This document shows, piece by piece, positions 5,938 through 13,202 of a DNA stretch of 22,408 bases. The notes below the pieces were generated by a model that saw only the letters and a list, made by a program, of their open reading frames with translations, was not told the DNA's origin and ran no database searches. Each line of letters begins with the position of its first letter. Within the stretch, counting starts at the first letter, position 1. The translations under genes were made by a program, and so were the position numbers. Origin of the DNA: Desulfobacteraceae bacterium (GTDB taxonomy: Bacteria > Desulfobacterota > Desulfobacteria > Desulfobacterales > Desulfosalsimonadaceae); the NCBI GenBank assembly GCA_011389605.1, contig JAABTZ010000007.1:1-22408 (forward strand), given 5' to 3'.

Positions 5938-8037
5938 TTAAGCAGCGTTTAGTGAATCGGGCTTATCTGCACCCTTGTCGGGATCATAGCATAACCGGCA
6001 GCAATTAAGGCAGCGGTTTGCTTCTGTATTGGCATCGGGCTCGGCTATTACAAGATCGGCTTCCACAAAGGTTTTAATCCTCTCCTGAACCGGGAGTTCA
6101 GGCATTGGGGTCCGGACGCTTTTGCCCACACCGCCAACATCGGTAAAAAGTGATTCAGGAATATGCCTTTTGGATAGAAGTGCACGGGGCTGAGCTGTAA
6201 CTGGCTTGCCTTTCAAAAACAGGTCAATACCCCTTGCAGCCCGCCGGCCCCCTCCAATTGCGTCCACAACAAGAGCCGGGCCGGTAGCCCCGTCACCTGC
6301 TGCAAAGATGTAAGGTACATTAGACCGGCAGGTGTCAGGATCTACATCAATGGTATCCCACCGGGTTATGTTTAGTTCATCCATCCTTGTTCCGGGGGTT
6401 CGGAATGTGGTATCCGGAGATTGGCCGATTGCTGTAATAATCATGTCCACATCAAGCACCGTCTCTGAGCCTTCCACAGGAACGGGTCGCCTGCGGCCGC
6501 TGGCATCTGGTTCTCCAAGTTCCATCTTTAAGTATTCAAGGCCGGTGACATTGCCTTCATCATCACCGATGACCTTGTTGGGCGCCGCAAGAAACACAAA
6601 CTCAACACCCTCGTGCTCGGCAGCGACTATTTCGACTTCATTGGCAGGCATTTCCTTGCGGGTTCTGCGGTAGACAAGGTAAACCTTTTCCACTCCCATC
6701 CGGATAAGTGTCCTCACGCAGTCTATGGCCGTGTTGCCACCCCCTATAACAGCGGCCCGCCGGCCGATATCAACATGCTCCTGATTCCCCATGCGTGACA
6801 AAAAGCTGATGCCCGTAAAACAGCCCTTTAAATCTTCCCCGGGTATCTTAAGTTTGTAGTCCTTCCATGCGCCGACACCCATGAAAATGGCGTCAAAGCC
6901 TGCACCTACAAGAGATCCAAGGTCAAAATCAACCCCCATTCTGACATTGGTGTGATGATCGATGCCAAGATTCAAGATTCCCTCAATTTCCCAGTCAAGA
7001 ACAGCCTTGGGCAGACGATATTCCGGAATTCCATAGCGAAGCATTCCGCCGAGTTTTGGCATAGCCTCGAAAATATTAACGCTGTGTCCTACCCTTCGCA
7101 GAAAATAAGCGCAGCTCAGGCCTGCAGGACCGCCTCCGATTACAGCAACCCGTTTGCCGGTATCCGGCGCACTTGATATGGGCAGACGACGGCCGGAATT
7201 CATTTCCACATCGGCAACGAAACGCTTAAGCTGGTTTATGGACACAGCATCGTCATCTTCAATGGCACGCCGGCAGTACTCTTCACATGGATGGGGACAC
7301 ACCCTGCCGCAGGCCAGCAAAAGGGGATTTCGTTCCCTGATTGTATCCACTGCTGAATCGTATCGCCCTTCACGGATATGACTGATATACTGAGGAATAT
7401 CAATTTCTGCCGGGCATGTCTGCTGGCACGGGGCAAGGGCATCATCCTCGGTATTTAAATGCAGAAGCCGCTGGGACATGGTGCGGACTTCTATTATCGA
7501 TTTAGGGCATACCCGCTCGCAGGCGCCGCATCCCACACATTTGCCCTTGTCCACAATGGGATATCCGTTGGGCCCGATTTCCAGTGCATCAAATTTGCAT
7601 GCCCTCACACAGTCGCCAAACCCCAGACAGCCAATGTGACAGTCATGTTTCCCTCCGTAAAGAGCGTTGACCGCGCTGCACCTGTTGAGTCCCTGGTAGA
7701 TGAATCTGTCGGTGGCCCGGCTGCCGCCTTTGCAGTTATTAAATGATTTATAGGATTCCGCGGTTCCCGCCTCGGATCCCATAATGCCGGCAATGGCGGC
7801 TACACTTTCAGGCCCTATGAGAATGCAGACATTTGGCGGCGCCTCTTCGTTGACCACGGCTTCGGCTGCAGCCGAGCAACCGGCATAACCGCATCCGCCG
7901 CAGTTGGCACCGGCAAGAAGATTTTCAACCCTTGCAATCCGCGGGTCTTCGTAGACGTAAAAAACCTTGGATGCCACACTCAAGGCCAGTCCGCAAATGC
8001 CTCCCAGGCTCAACGTAAACAATATAGCTTCTATCAC
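5938..8037 (-). CDS. rnfB: RnfB fused to a GltD/NfnB-like FAD-NAD(P)H oxidoreductase
   Basis: The first part is a full RnfB, the ferredoxin-interacting subunit of the Rnf complex. It has an N-terminal membrane anchor (about 1-22), a [4Fe-4S] domain (Cys46, 49, 54, 71), and a double ferredoxin domain (Cys133, 137, 143, 147 and Cys167, 170, 173, 177). At about residue 200 it continues into a glutamate-synthase-small-subunit-like module: an Fe-S helical domain (Cys204, 208, 243, 247, 251, 255), an FAD site (AVIGGGPAG, 298-306), and an NADPH site (AVIGGGNTAID, 429-439) with YRRTRKEMPA after it. A C-terminal Cys cluster follows (676, 679, 680, 683). At 699 residues it is more than twice the usual bacterial RnfB length. 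The start is GTG with AGAGGG before it. It is the last gene of the rnf operon, 61 bases after rnfA. The junction is in one clean frame, so it is a real fusion. The gene is clear; whether the cofactor is NADH or NADPH is inferred. Confidence 0.95.
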   Translation of the reverse strand: MIEAILFTLSLGGICGLALSVASKVFYVYEDPRIARVENLLAGANCGGCGYAGCSAAAEAVVNEEAPPNVCILIGPESVAAIAGIMGSEAGTAESYKSFNNCKGGSRATDRFIYQGLNRCSAVNALYGGKHDCHIGCLGFGDCVRACKFDALEIGPNGYPIVDKGKCVGCGACERVCPKSIIEVRTMSQRLLHLNTEDDALAPCQQTCPAEIDIPQYISHIREGRYDSAVDTIRERNPLLLACGRVCPHPCEEYCRRAIEDDDAVSINQLKRFVADVEMNSGRRLPISSAPDTGKRVAVIGGGPAGLSCAYFLRRVGHSVNIFEAMPKLGGMLRYGIPEYRLPKAVLDWEIEGILNLGIDHHTNVRMGVDFDLGSLVGAGFDAIFMGVGAWKDYKLKIPGEDLKGCFTGISFLSRMGNQEHVDIGRRAAVIGGGNTAIDCVRTLIRMGVEKVYLVYRRTRKEMPANEVEIVAAEHEGVEFVFLAAPNKVIGDDEGNVTGLEYLKMELGEPDASGRRRPVPVEGSETVLDVDMIITAIGQSPDTTFRTPGTRMDELNITRWDTIDVDPDTCRSNVPYIFAAGDGATGPALVVDAIGGGRRAARGIDLFLKGKPVTAQPRALLSKRHIPESLFTDVGGVGKSVRTPMPELPVQERIKTFVEADLVIAEPDANTEANRCLNCCRLCYDPDKGADKPDSLNAA

Positions 8038-8098
8038 TGCTGCCCTCTTTAATTACTGCACAAAATTAATGGTTTGTAACAAACGCTGCTGAAAAACA

Positions 8099-8674
8099 CT
8101 ATACCAGTCCTTTAAAACCTATAAAAACCAGGGCAAGCATCCCTGCGGTAATCAGTCCAATGGAGGTGTCCTGAAGGGGGCGTGGTACCCTGCCCAGAAT
8201 CACCCGCTCCCGGATCCCTGCAAACAGTATAAGAGCAAGACCAAAGCCCACGGCATAGGAAATCGAGGAGACAAGGGCCTGGAGAAAGCTGTATTCCTCC
8301 TTGATATTAATCAGGCAGACTCCCATCACCGCACAGTTGGTTGTAATAAGCGGAAGAAAAATGCCAAGGCCGGCATACAGGGCAGGAATGCTTTTTTTGA
8401 GAAACATCTCCACAAACTGGACAAGTGAGGCAATGACCAGGATAAATGAAATGGTCCGCAAAAACTCGATATTAAGAGTTTTTAGAAAATAGGTGTCAAT
8501 GGTCCACGTGATAATGGCCGCCAGGGTCATTACAAAAACAACTGCCCCGGCCATGCCTGTGGCGGTCTCCATTTTCTTGGATGTGCCGATAAACGGACAT
8601 ATCCCTAAATATTGCGCCAACACGATATTGTTGATAAGAATGCTGCTGATAATCAGGACCGTATAATCGCCCAT
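8099..8674 (-). CDS. rnfA: Rnf electron transport complex subunit A
   Basis: This is an integral membrane subunit of the ion-translocating Rnf complex, 191 residues with six hydrophobic segments. It pairs with RnfE in inverted topology. The conserved cysteines expected to hold the intramembrane [2Fe-2S] cluster shared with RnfE are present: Cys26 in YLGICPFIG and Cys114 in ITTNCAVMG. The motif LAQYLGICP is typical of RnfA/NqrE. The ATG is preceded by GGAGA about eight bases upstream. It sits between rnfE (109-base gap) and rnfB (61-base gap), giving the usual gene order C-D-G-E-A-B. Confidence 0.96.
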   Translation of the reverse strand: MGDYTVLIISSILINNIVLAQYLGICPFIGTSKKMETATGMAGAVVFVMTLAAIITWTIDTYFLKTLNIEFLRTISFILVIASLVQFVEMFLKKSIPALYAGLGIFLPLITTNCAVMGVCLINIKEEYSFLQALVSSISYAVGFGLALILFAGIRERVILGRVPRPLQDTSIGLITAGMLALVFIGFKGLV

Positions 8675-8705
8675 AATTTTTCTCTCCTGCCTTTTTGCCG
8701 CCTTA

Positions 8706-8720
8706 AGCCCCTTTCGGGCT
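8706..8720 (-). other. Small hairpin in the rnfE-rnfA gap
   Basis: AGCCC-CTTTC-GGGCT forms a 5-bp stem with a 5-base loop and has no T run, so it is not a good terminator. It sits in the longest gap inside the rnf genes (8675-8783), which otherwise shows only the rnfA ribosome-binding site. It could affect mRNA stability or may be chance. Confidence 0.3.
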
Positions 8721-8783
8721 GACGGGAAGAATATCGCTTTTCAAAAGGTCTTAATTCAAGCCATGCCAACAAATGCCCGAAAA

Positions 8784-9377
8784 CTACTTGCTGCTCACCA
8801 TGTTCATGACGCAAAGCAACAGGCCCAGACAGATAAAAGCCCCCGGTGCTTCCACCATGAAGGAAAACGGTTCAAAGGACGAACCAAATAACTGGTTGCC
8901 CATGATTTTTCCCGTTCCAAGACTTTCACGCACGGCGCTGATAACCGTCAGTGAAATGGTAAACCCGATGCCGATACCAAGGCCATCTGCAAAGGATGGA
9001 ACAACTTTGTTCTTTGAGGCAAATGCCTCGGAGCGGCCAAGGACAATACAATTAACAACAATAAGAGGAATAAAAATTCCGAGATTCTGAAACAGCTGGT
9101 ATGCGTAGGCCTGCATCATAAGCTCCACTACTGTCACAAACGTAGCTATAATTATAATAAAACAGGCAATACGGATTTTTGATGGGATTACTCCGCTCAA
9201 AAGGGAAACCAGAATGTTTGCGCACACCAGAACAAATGTGGTAGCAAGTCCCATCCCAATGCCGTTTTCCACGCTTTTGGTCACAGCCAGTGTGGGACAC
9301 AGCCCGAGCACCAGTCGAAACGGCGGGATTTCTTCCCACAAGCCTTTTACAAATTCCTGCCCGATGGTTTTTGCCAT
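8784..9377 (-). CDS. rnfE: Rnf electron transport complex subunit E
   Basis: This is an integral membrane partner of RnfA (RnfE/NqrD family), 197 residues with six hydrophobic helices. The cluster-binding cysteines are visible at Cys27 in LGLCPTLAV and Cys110 in VVNCIVLGRSEAFA, the two most conserved motifs of the family. ATG 9377 is chosen; a TTG two codons upstream is possible but less likely, as GGAG lies ten bases before the ATG. It starts 13 bases after the rnfG stop and is followed by rnfA. Confidence 0.95.
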   Translation of the reverse strand: MAKTIGQEFVKGLWEEIPPFRLVLGLCPTLAVTKSVENGIGMGLATTFVLVCANILVSLLSGVIPSKIRIACFIIIIATFVTVVELMMQAYAYQLFQNLGIFIPLIVVNCIVLGRSEAFASKNKVVPSFADGLGIGIGFTISLTVISAVRESLGTGKIMGNQLFGSSFEPFSFMVEAPGAFICLGLLLCVMNMVSSK

Positions 9378-9390
9378 GATCAATTAACTC

Positions 9391-9984
9391 CTAGCCGGTA
9401 AAGTTTTTCACCTGGTCCTTGATTTGGGATTTCACCTGCTGATACATGTCACCGGCCCTTTGAACAGCCGAACAAACCGCCTTTGAGGTCACGGTAGCCC
9501 CGGACATGGCCGTAATTTCGCCCCCGTCGTTTTTGACCTTGAAATCACCGACGGCTTTTTTGCCGGCAAACTGGTTTTTAAAGTCGGTGTCGGTTTCTAC
9601 GGCCGATCCGATACCCGGAGTCTCATTGTGGGTGGTAACGCTGATATTGATAATCTCATCGGTTTGAACATCAACGGCGACCATAACACCCAAATCCCCC
9701 CCATAGCCGCCTCCAAAGGCTTCAAAAGCCACAGCCCTGGGAACACCGTCGATTATTCCCACGAAAAATACCTTCTCAGCGTCGTTTATCGAGAGGGAGA
9801 ACCGATCTGCCACCGGATCATTGCTGGCATCTTTTAGTATGCTATGAATCGCAGGGCCTTTGACAAATGTTAAGATCTGGTTGTCAATCCGTTCCTGATA
9901 TTTGTTTTTCAGTCCGGCGAGCAAACCGCCTGACAGACTGCTTAACACCACCAGGACGATGACCATTTTAACCATTTCACGCAT
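9391..9984 (-). CDS. rnfG: Rnf electron transport complex subunit G, covalent-FMN protein
   Basis: This protein is anchored by one N-terminal membrane helix (about 5-24) with an extracytoplasmic FMN-binding domain; total length is 197 residues. The flavinylation motif SGATVTS is intact at residues 161-167, with Thr164 the expected phosphoester-linked FMN acceptor loaded by ApbE. ApbE is not in this window. The upstream HNETPGIG stretch is also typical of RnfG/NqrC. The start ATG overlaps the rnfD end by eight bases and is preceded by GGAAGGG. Unlike RnfD here, its FMN site looks standard. Confidence 0.96.
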   Translation of the reverse strand: MREMVKMVIVLVVLSSLSGGLLAGLKNKYQERIDNQILTFVKGPAIHSILKDASNDPVADRFSLSINDAEKVFFVGIIDGVPRAVAFEAFGGGYGGDLGVMVAVDVQTDEIINISVTTHNETPGIGSAVETDTDFKNQFAGKKAVGDFKVKNDGGEITAMSGATVTSKAVCSAVQRAGDMYQQVKSQIKDQVKNFTG

Positions 9985-10945
9985 GATACATAACCCTTCC
10001 CGTAGCTTTGGGTCTGATTTTATCTATAATCGGATTAATCAGGTTGATAATCAAAATGGCGTATATCACCCCGTCAACATGGGCTCCCTGATTTCGGATC
10101 AGCACTGTGAGAACTCCCCCCAGGGCGCCGTATATCAGCATGGGAATAAAATTAACCGGTGAAGATGAATCCTCGGTGGCCAGAAAAAAAGCCCCGATAA
10201 GGCTAAATCCGGTCAAAAGATGGACACCCGGGGATGCAAAGGCTTCCGGATCATAGAGATTAAAGCACAGGGCTGAAACAAAAATTCCAGCAAGAAAAGA
10301 GACTGCAATTTCCCACCTGATAAAGCCTCTGGCCATCAGATAAATTCCGCCCACAATGAGGCCCAGGCCAAATGTAGCTCCTATACCGCCTGTCTGGCGG
10401 CCCATAAGAAAGTCCGTGAGGGAAAAGGCCTCAATTCCGCCTGCACCATATGCATTCATGAGAACAAGGGGGTAGGCGGCAGGAAAATCAAAACTGTAGT
10501 TGACCAGAGCAGCGTTGAAATCAAGGTAGATAGGCCAGGAAATCATAAGAATCGCATAGGCCACTGCCACGGGATTGAAAGGGTTGCCCCCTATGCCTCC
10601 GTATATCTGTTTGCCTATGACCACCGCCACCAATGTGCCTACGATCACCACCCACCATGGAGTAACAGCCGGCAGCAGCATACCGAAAAGCAGGCCGATT
10701 AAAGCGGCATTTCCGTCTGCAATGGACACGGGCCGGCGGGTAGCAAGGTTCATGAGATATTCCCAGACCATTGCCGATCCCACCGAAAGACTCAACACAC
10801 CAAGCGCCGGGGCACCGTATCGGAGCAAACCCGCGATCACGGCCAGCATGGTGGCTGCGATGATGTGATACTGCTTTGTTGATATACTGCTTCCGTCATG
10901 CCAGAACGGCGCATAAGAAACAGTAAGCTTTTTTCGATCAGGCAT
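9977..10945 (-). CDS. rnfD: Rnf electron transport complex subunit D, altered FMN site
   Basis: This is a polytopic membrane subunit (RnfD/NqrB family) of 322 residues, roughly nine to ten hydrophobic helices. Family motifs are clear: DGNAALIGLL near residue 77, then GKQIYGGIGGNPFNP near 111-125, and HLLTGFSLIGAFFLATED towards the end. At the place where standard RnfD has S-x-A-T-P-L, with Thr carrying covalent FMN, this protein reads AAYPL with Tyr158. I see no other [SD]GAT-like site at that position. The ATG follows GGAGG by six bases and overlaps the rnfC end by eight bases. The subunit identity is sure; the loss of covalent FMN is inferred. Confidence 0.95.
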   Translation of the reverse strand: MPDRKKLTVSYAPFWHDGSSISTKQYHIIAATMLAVIAGLLRYGAPALGVLSLSVGSAMVWEYLMNLATRRPVSIADGNAALIGLLFGMLLPAVTPWWVVIVGTLVAVVIGKQIYGGIGGNPFNPVAVAYAILMISWPIYLDFNAALVNYSFDFPAAYPLVLMNAYGAGGIEAFSLTDFLMGRQTGGIGATFGLGLIVGGIYLMARGFIRWEIAVSFLAGIFVSALCFNLYDPEAFASPGVHLLTGFSLIGAFFLATEDSSSPVNFIPMLIYGALGGVLTVLIRNQGAHVDGVIYAILIINLINPIIDKIRPKATGRVMYHA

Positions 10946-12212
10946 TCTCTTCCTCCGCTGCTTTCAGGCGTTGCACCGTATGCTTGGCAAGTGCGATAAA
11001 CTGAAGAATCGGTATTCGGGATTCACACACATAAGCACACAACCCGCATTCAATGCAGGCAAACAGGTCCGCTTCTTCAGCAGCCTGTTCATATTCCCCC
11101 GCATCCAGATAGCGTACCAGAATATTGACAGGAATATCAACCGGGCAGGCCCTGACACATGCTCCGCAATTGGTGCAGGGAGTATCATTGATTTCAGGTA
11201 TGGCAGAACTGTCCTGAACCATTATGATATCAGTGTCCTGAGTTATGGGCTGATCCAGCGAATATATCGCATAACCGGTCATGGGGCCGCCAAGGATAAC
11301 CTTGTCCATGGATTCGACTCCCTGCCGGACGGCTTCAAGGATATCAGATACGTGGGTTCCAACAGGGGCTTTTACAATCTGGCGGGTACCGTCTTTTTTT
11401 ACCACAGTTACCAGTTTATCCAATGGAAGCTCTCCTGTCTGAATGGCCGCTCCGATGGAGGCGGCGGCCTCGGCCGTAAAAAAGGCAATCTCACCGTCTC
11501 TTGCCGGCTCGGATTTCAAAGCCATGCGAATCATATCCCTGCTTCCTGCAGGATACTGCATATCCACGGTTTTAATGCCGGCACCTGAGGCTCCAGCCAC
11601 CTGGGCCATCTGCTCGTGAACAAAAAGCAGGATGTTATGAATGCCGGTAATCTTTCTGATTGCATCAATACCGCTTTTCACGGATGCAATATTTGATCCG
11701 ATGACATACTGGGCAGTAACACCCATCAGATCAGATTCCGTGCCAACCACTGCTATGGTTTTTACAGGTTTGCCGCTGTCTGAAAAAATCTTAAAATCGG
11801 GTCTGCCTGGCAGGCCGCCGAAAAACCCGACTGCTTCCTTGATTCCCGTAGATTTGGCCGCTTCCTTGAAAGAGGTGTCACGGGACCGCTCTCCGGACTT
11901 TTCCACATCAATGACAACGGCTGTCATCGGCTTTTCCATCATGCCGATAAACGGCTCCACGGAGAAAATTTTGCCGGCCACCGGCGAGACAGCATAATTT
12001 CCTGGATCATTTTCAAGTAACTGCAGTCTCTGACCCTCAAGCACCGCCTCGCCAGGCTTGATTAAAATGCCGCCCGCTTTTCCCAGGGGCGCATCCATCA
12101 ACAGAGTGATCCGCTTTGCGGGCTTTACGGCCATCGGCTCGCCGAAAGCTTCTTCAATGGGCTCATAGGTTAGCCTGGGTGCGGTGATTCCGAAAAATGA
12201 ACGCTTGATCAT
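10938..12212 (-). CDS. rnfC: Divergent Rnf complex subunit C
   Basis: This is the peripheral RnfC subunit, 424 residues. Its C-terminal part has two ferredoxin-like [4Fe-4S] motifs, Cys346/349/352/356 (CTNCGACVRACP) and Cys386/389/392/396 (CIECGLCAYVC). The order also fits: an N-terminal biotinyl-like barrel region (KPGEAV, SPVAGKI), a Rossmann-like middle, a SLBB-like stretch (VTVVKKDGTRQIVKAPVGT), then GGPMTG. The middle domain lacks the standard NADH/FMN motifs: GGAGFPT is replaced by GGLPGRP (132-138), and the AECEPY motif by TESDLM (158-163). The ATG has AAAGGT seven bases before it. It is the first rnf gene, 73 bases after the cytochrome gene, and overlaps rnfD. The family is clear; NADH oxidation by this subunit is doubtful. 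Confidence 0.93.
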   Translation of the reverse strand: MIKRSFFGITAPRLTYEPIEEAFGEPMAVKPAKRITLLMDAPLGKAGGILIKPGEAVLEGQRLQLLENDPGNYAVSPVAGKIFSVEPFIGMMEKPMTAVVIDVEKSGERSRDTSFKEAAKSTGIKEAVGFFGGLPGRPDFKIFSDSGKPVKTIAVVGTESDLMGVTAQYVIGSNIASVKSGIDAIRKITGIHNILLFVHEQMAQVAGASGAGIKTVDMQYPAGSRDMIRMALKSEPARDGEIAFFTAEAAASIGAAIQTGELPLDKLVTVVKKDGTRQIVKAPVGTHVSDILEAVRQGVESMDKVILGGPMTGYAIYSLDQPITQDTDIIMVQDSSAIPEINDTPCTNCGACVRACPVDIPVNILVRYLDAGEYEQAAEEADLFACIECGLCAYVCESRIPILQFIALAKHTVQRLKAAEEENA

Positions 12213-12285
12213 GGATTTACCTTTGCTTGCTTGGACTTATTGTATTTTGTCTGCCCTGTATGCAATTCCCGCTTTTCCTTTTAAT

Positions 12286-12918
12286 TTAATAAGCGTGACA
12301 GCCCATGCAGTCATCACGGACGGGACCTTGTTTGGCAGCTTCATGACAGCCGGTGCACTGGTCGTGGAATGCGTCTGCACGTTTTCGCGGCCCGTGACAA
12401 TCATTGCAGTTCTCCATGGTTGGCCCCACCCCGAAGTCCTGGTGGCATCCGATACACTGCTGATGATAGGAGTCTGCAAGACCTGGCATGTAATCATCAC
12501 CGGTTTCCATGTGACATGCGTTGCAATTCTGTGGGCTGGTGCCGCTTTCCGGATCGTACATGTGATGGCAATCAGTACAGGACAGGCCGTAATACTGACT
12601 GTGGGTTTCGTGATCAAAAAGTCCACCTTCCCCCAAAGCAGGAACAAGACTGCTTTCTGCTGTGTGGCAGGAAACGCAGGAAGCATGACTGCCATTTTCT
12701 TTCTGGGCTATTTCATGATGACAATCAAGGCATCCCAGCTGAAAATCACGGCTGTGGCTCTGGTGGTCAAACAATACGTTTTCACCGGTGCTCTCATAAT
12801 AAACGCGCACCGGCTCTTGCTGTGACCTGTCGGGCAATGCGGCATAGCAAACAATACCGACAACAAGGCAAACCAGCGCGATGACATAGGCGACTTTCCG
12901 TTTTTTCTTGTCAGACAT
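12286..12918 (-). CDS. Membrane-anchored octahaem cytochrome c (c3/c7-like)
   Basis: A 210-residue multihaem cytochrome with eight CxxCH motifs, whose His residues are 67, 85, 118, 136, 159, 175, 192 and 208. The N-terminus is KKKRK followed by a hydrophobic helix (about 9-27), so it is exported and probably held to the outer face of the membrane. Extra His residues (52, 55, 103, 106, 152, 185) can serve as distal haem ligands. The segments at 49-69 and 99-120 are clear repeats (LFDH..H.....L.C.DCHH), showing an internal duplication. The chosen ATG has AAGGA 11 bases upstream; ATGs 9 and 18 codons further up would put a polar stretch before the signal helix. It leads the rnf operon, so it is the likely periplasmic electron partner of Rnf, as multihaem cytochromes are in Methanosarcina and sulfate reducers. 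Confidence 0.93.
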   Translation of the reverse strand: MSDKKKRKVAYVIALVCLVVGIVCYAALPDRSQQEPVRVYYESTGENVLFDHQSHSRDFQLGCLDCHHEIAQKENGSHASCVSCHTAESSLVPALGEGGLFDHETHSQYYGLSCTDCHHMYDPESGTSPQNCNACHMETGDDYMPGLADSYHQQCIGCHQDFGVGPTMENCNDCHGPRKRADAFHDQCTGCHEAAKQGPVRDDCMGCHAY

Positions 12919-13040
12919 ATCCTGCTGTTTCCTTTCAAGGGGCATGCTTTGCAAGTCAAACCCGGCTTCCAATCACCTGACTCAAAGGTCCGCCCTTGCC
13001 TTTTGGATAGCCGAATAAATTCATCGAATTCAAACTACTG

Positions 13041-13069
13041 CCTTTATTACGAGGCGATCTGTTTGTCAA
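13041..13069 (-). promoter_or_regulatory. Candidate promoter for the cytochrome-rnf operon
   Basis: A perfect TTGACA lies on the minus strand at 13069-13064. At 17-base spacing the -10 is TAAAGG (weak, 3/6), although TAATAA overlaps nearby at shorter spacing. It lies in the 284-base gap 12919-13202 between ftsZ and the cytochrome gene, about 120 bases before the start codon. Otherwise the gap shows no gene and no convincing ftsZ terminator. Confidence 0.4.
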
Positions 13070-13202
13070 GAATTTTAAATCACCTTATCACGCAAATCGC
13101 AGGTCAGCATTTCACGGGCAGAATCTAACAGCCTTAGCATTAAAGCCATTTTTGCCCGCCGGTTTTTTTTTAAAAAGCCTGTCCGTATTTTTCCAATCCG
13201 GA

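Noticed and set aside
10971..11588. 205-codon plus-strand frame opposite rnfC
   Set aside because: It is a shadow of rnfC, whose two [4Fe-4S] motifs and overlap with rnfD show the true strand.
12184..12825. 213-codon plus-strand frame with hydrophobic product
   Set aside because: It lies opposite the octahaem cytochrome and the rnfC start. The eight CxxCH motifs on the minus strand are decisive.
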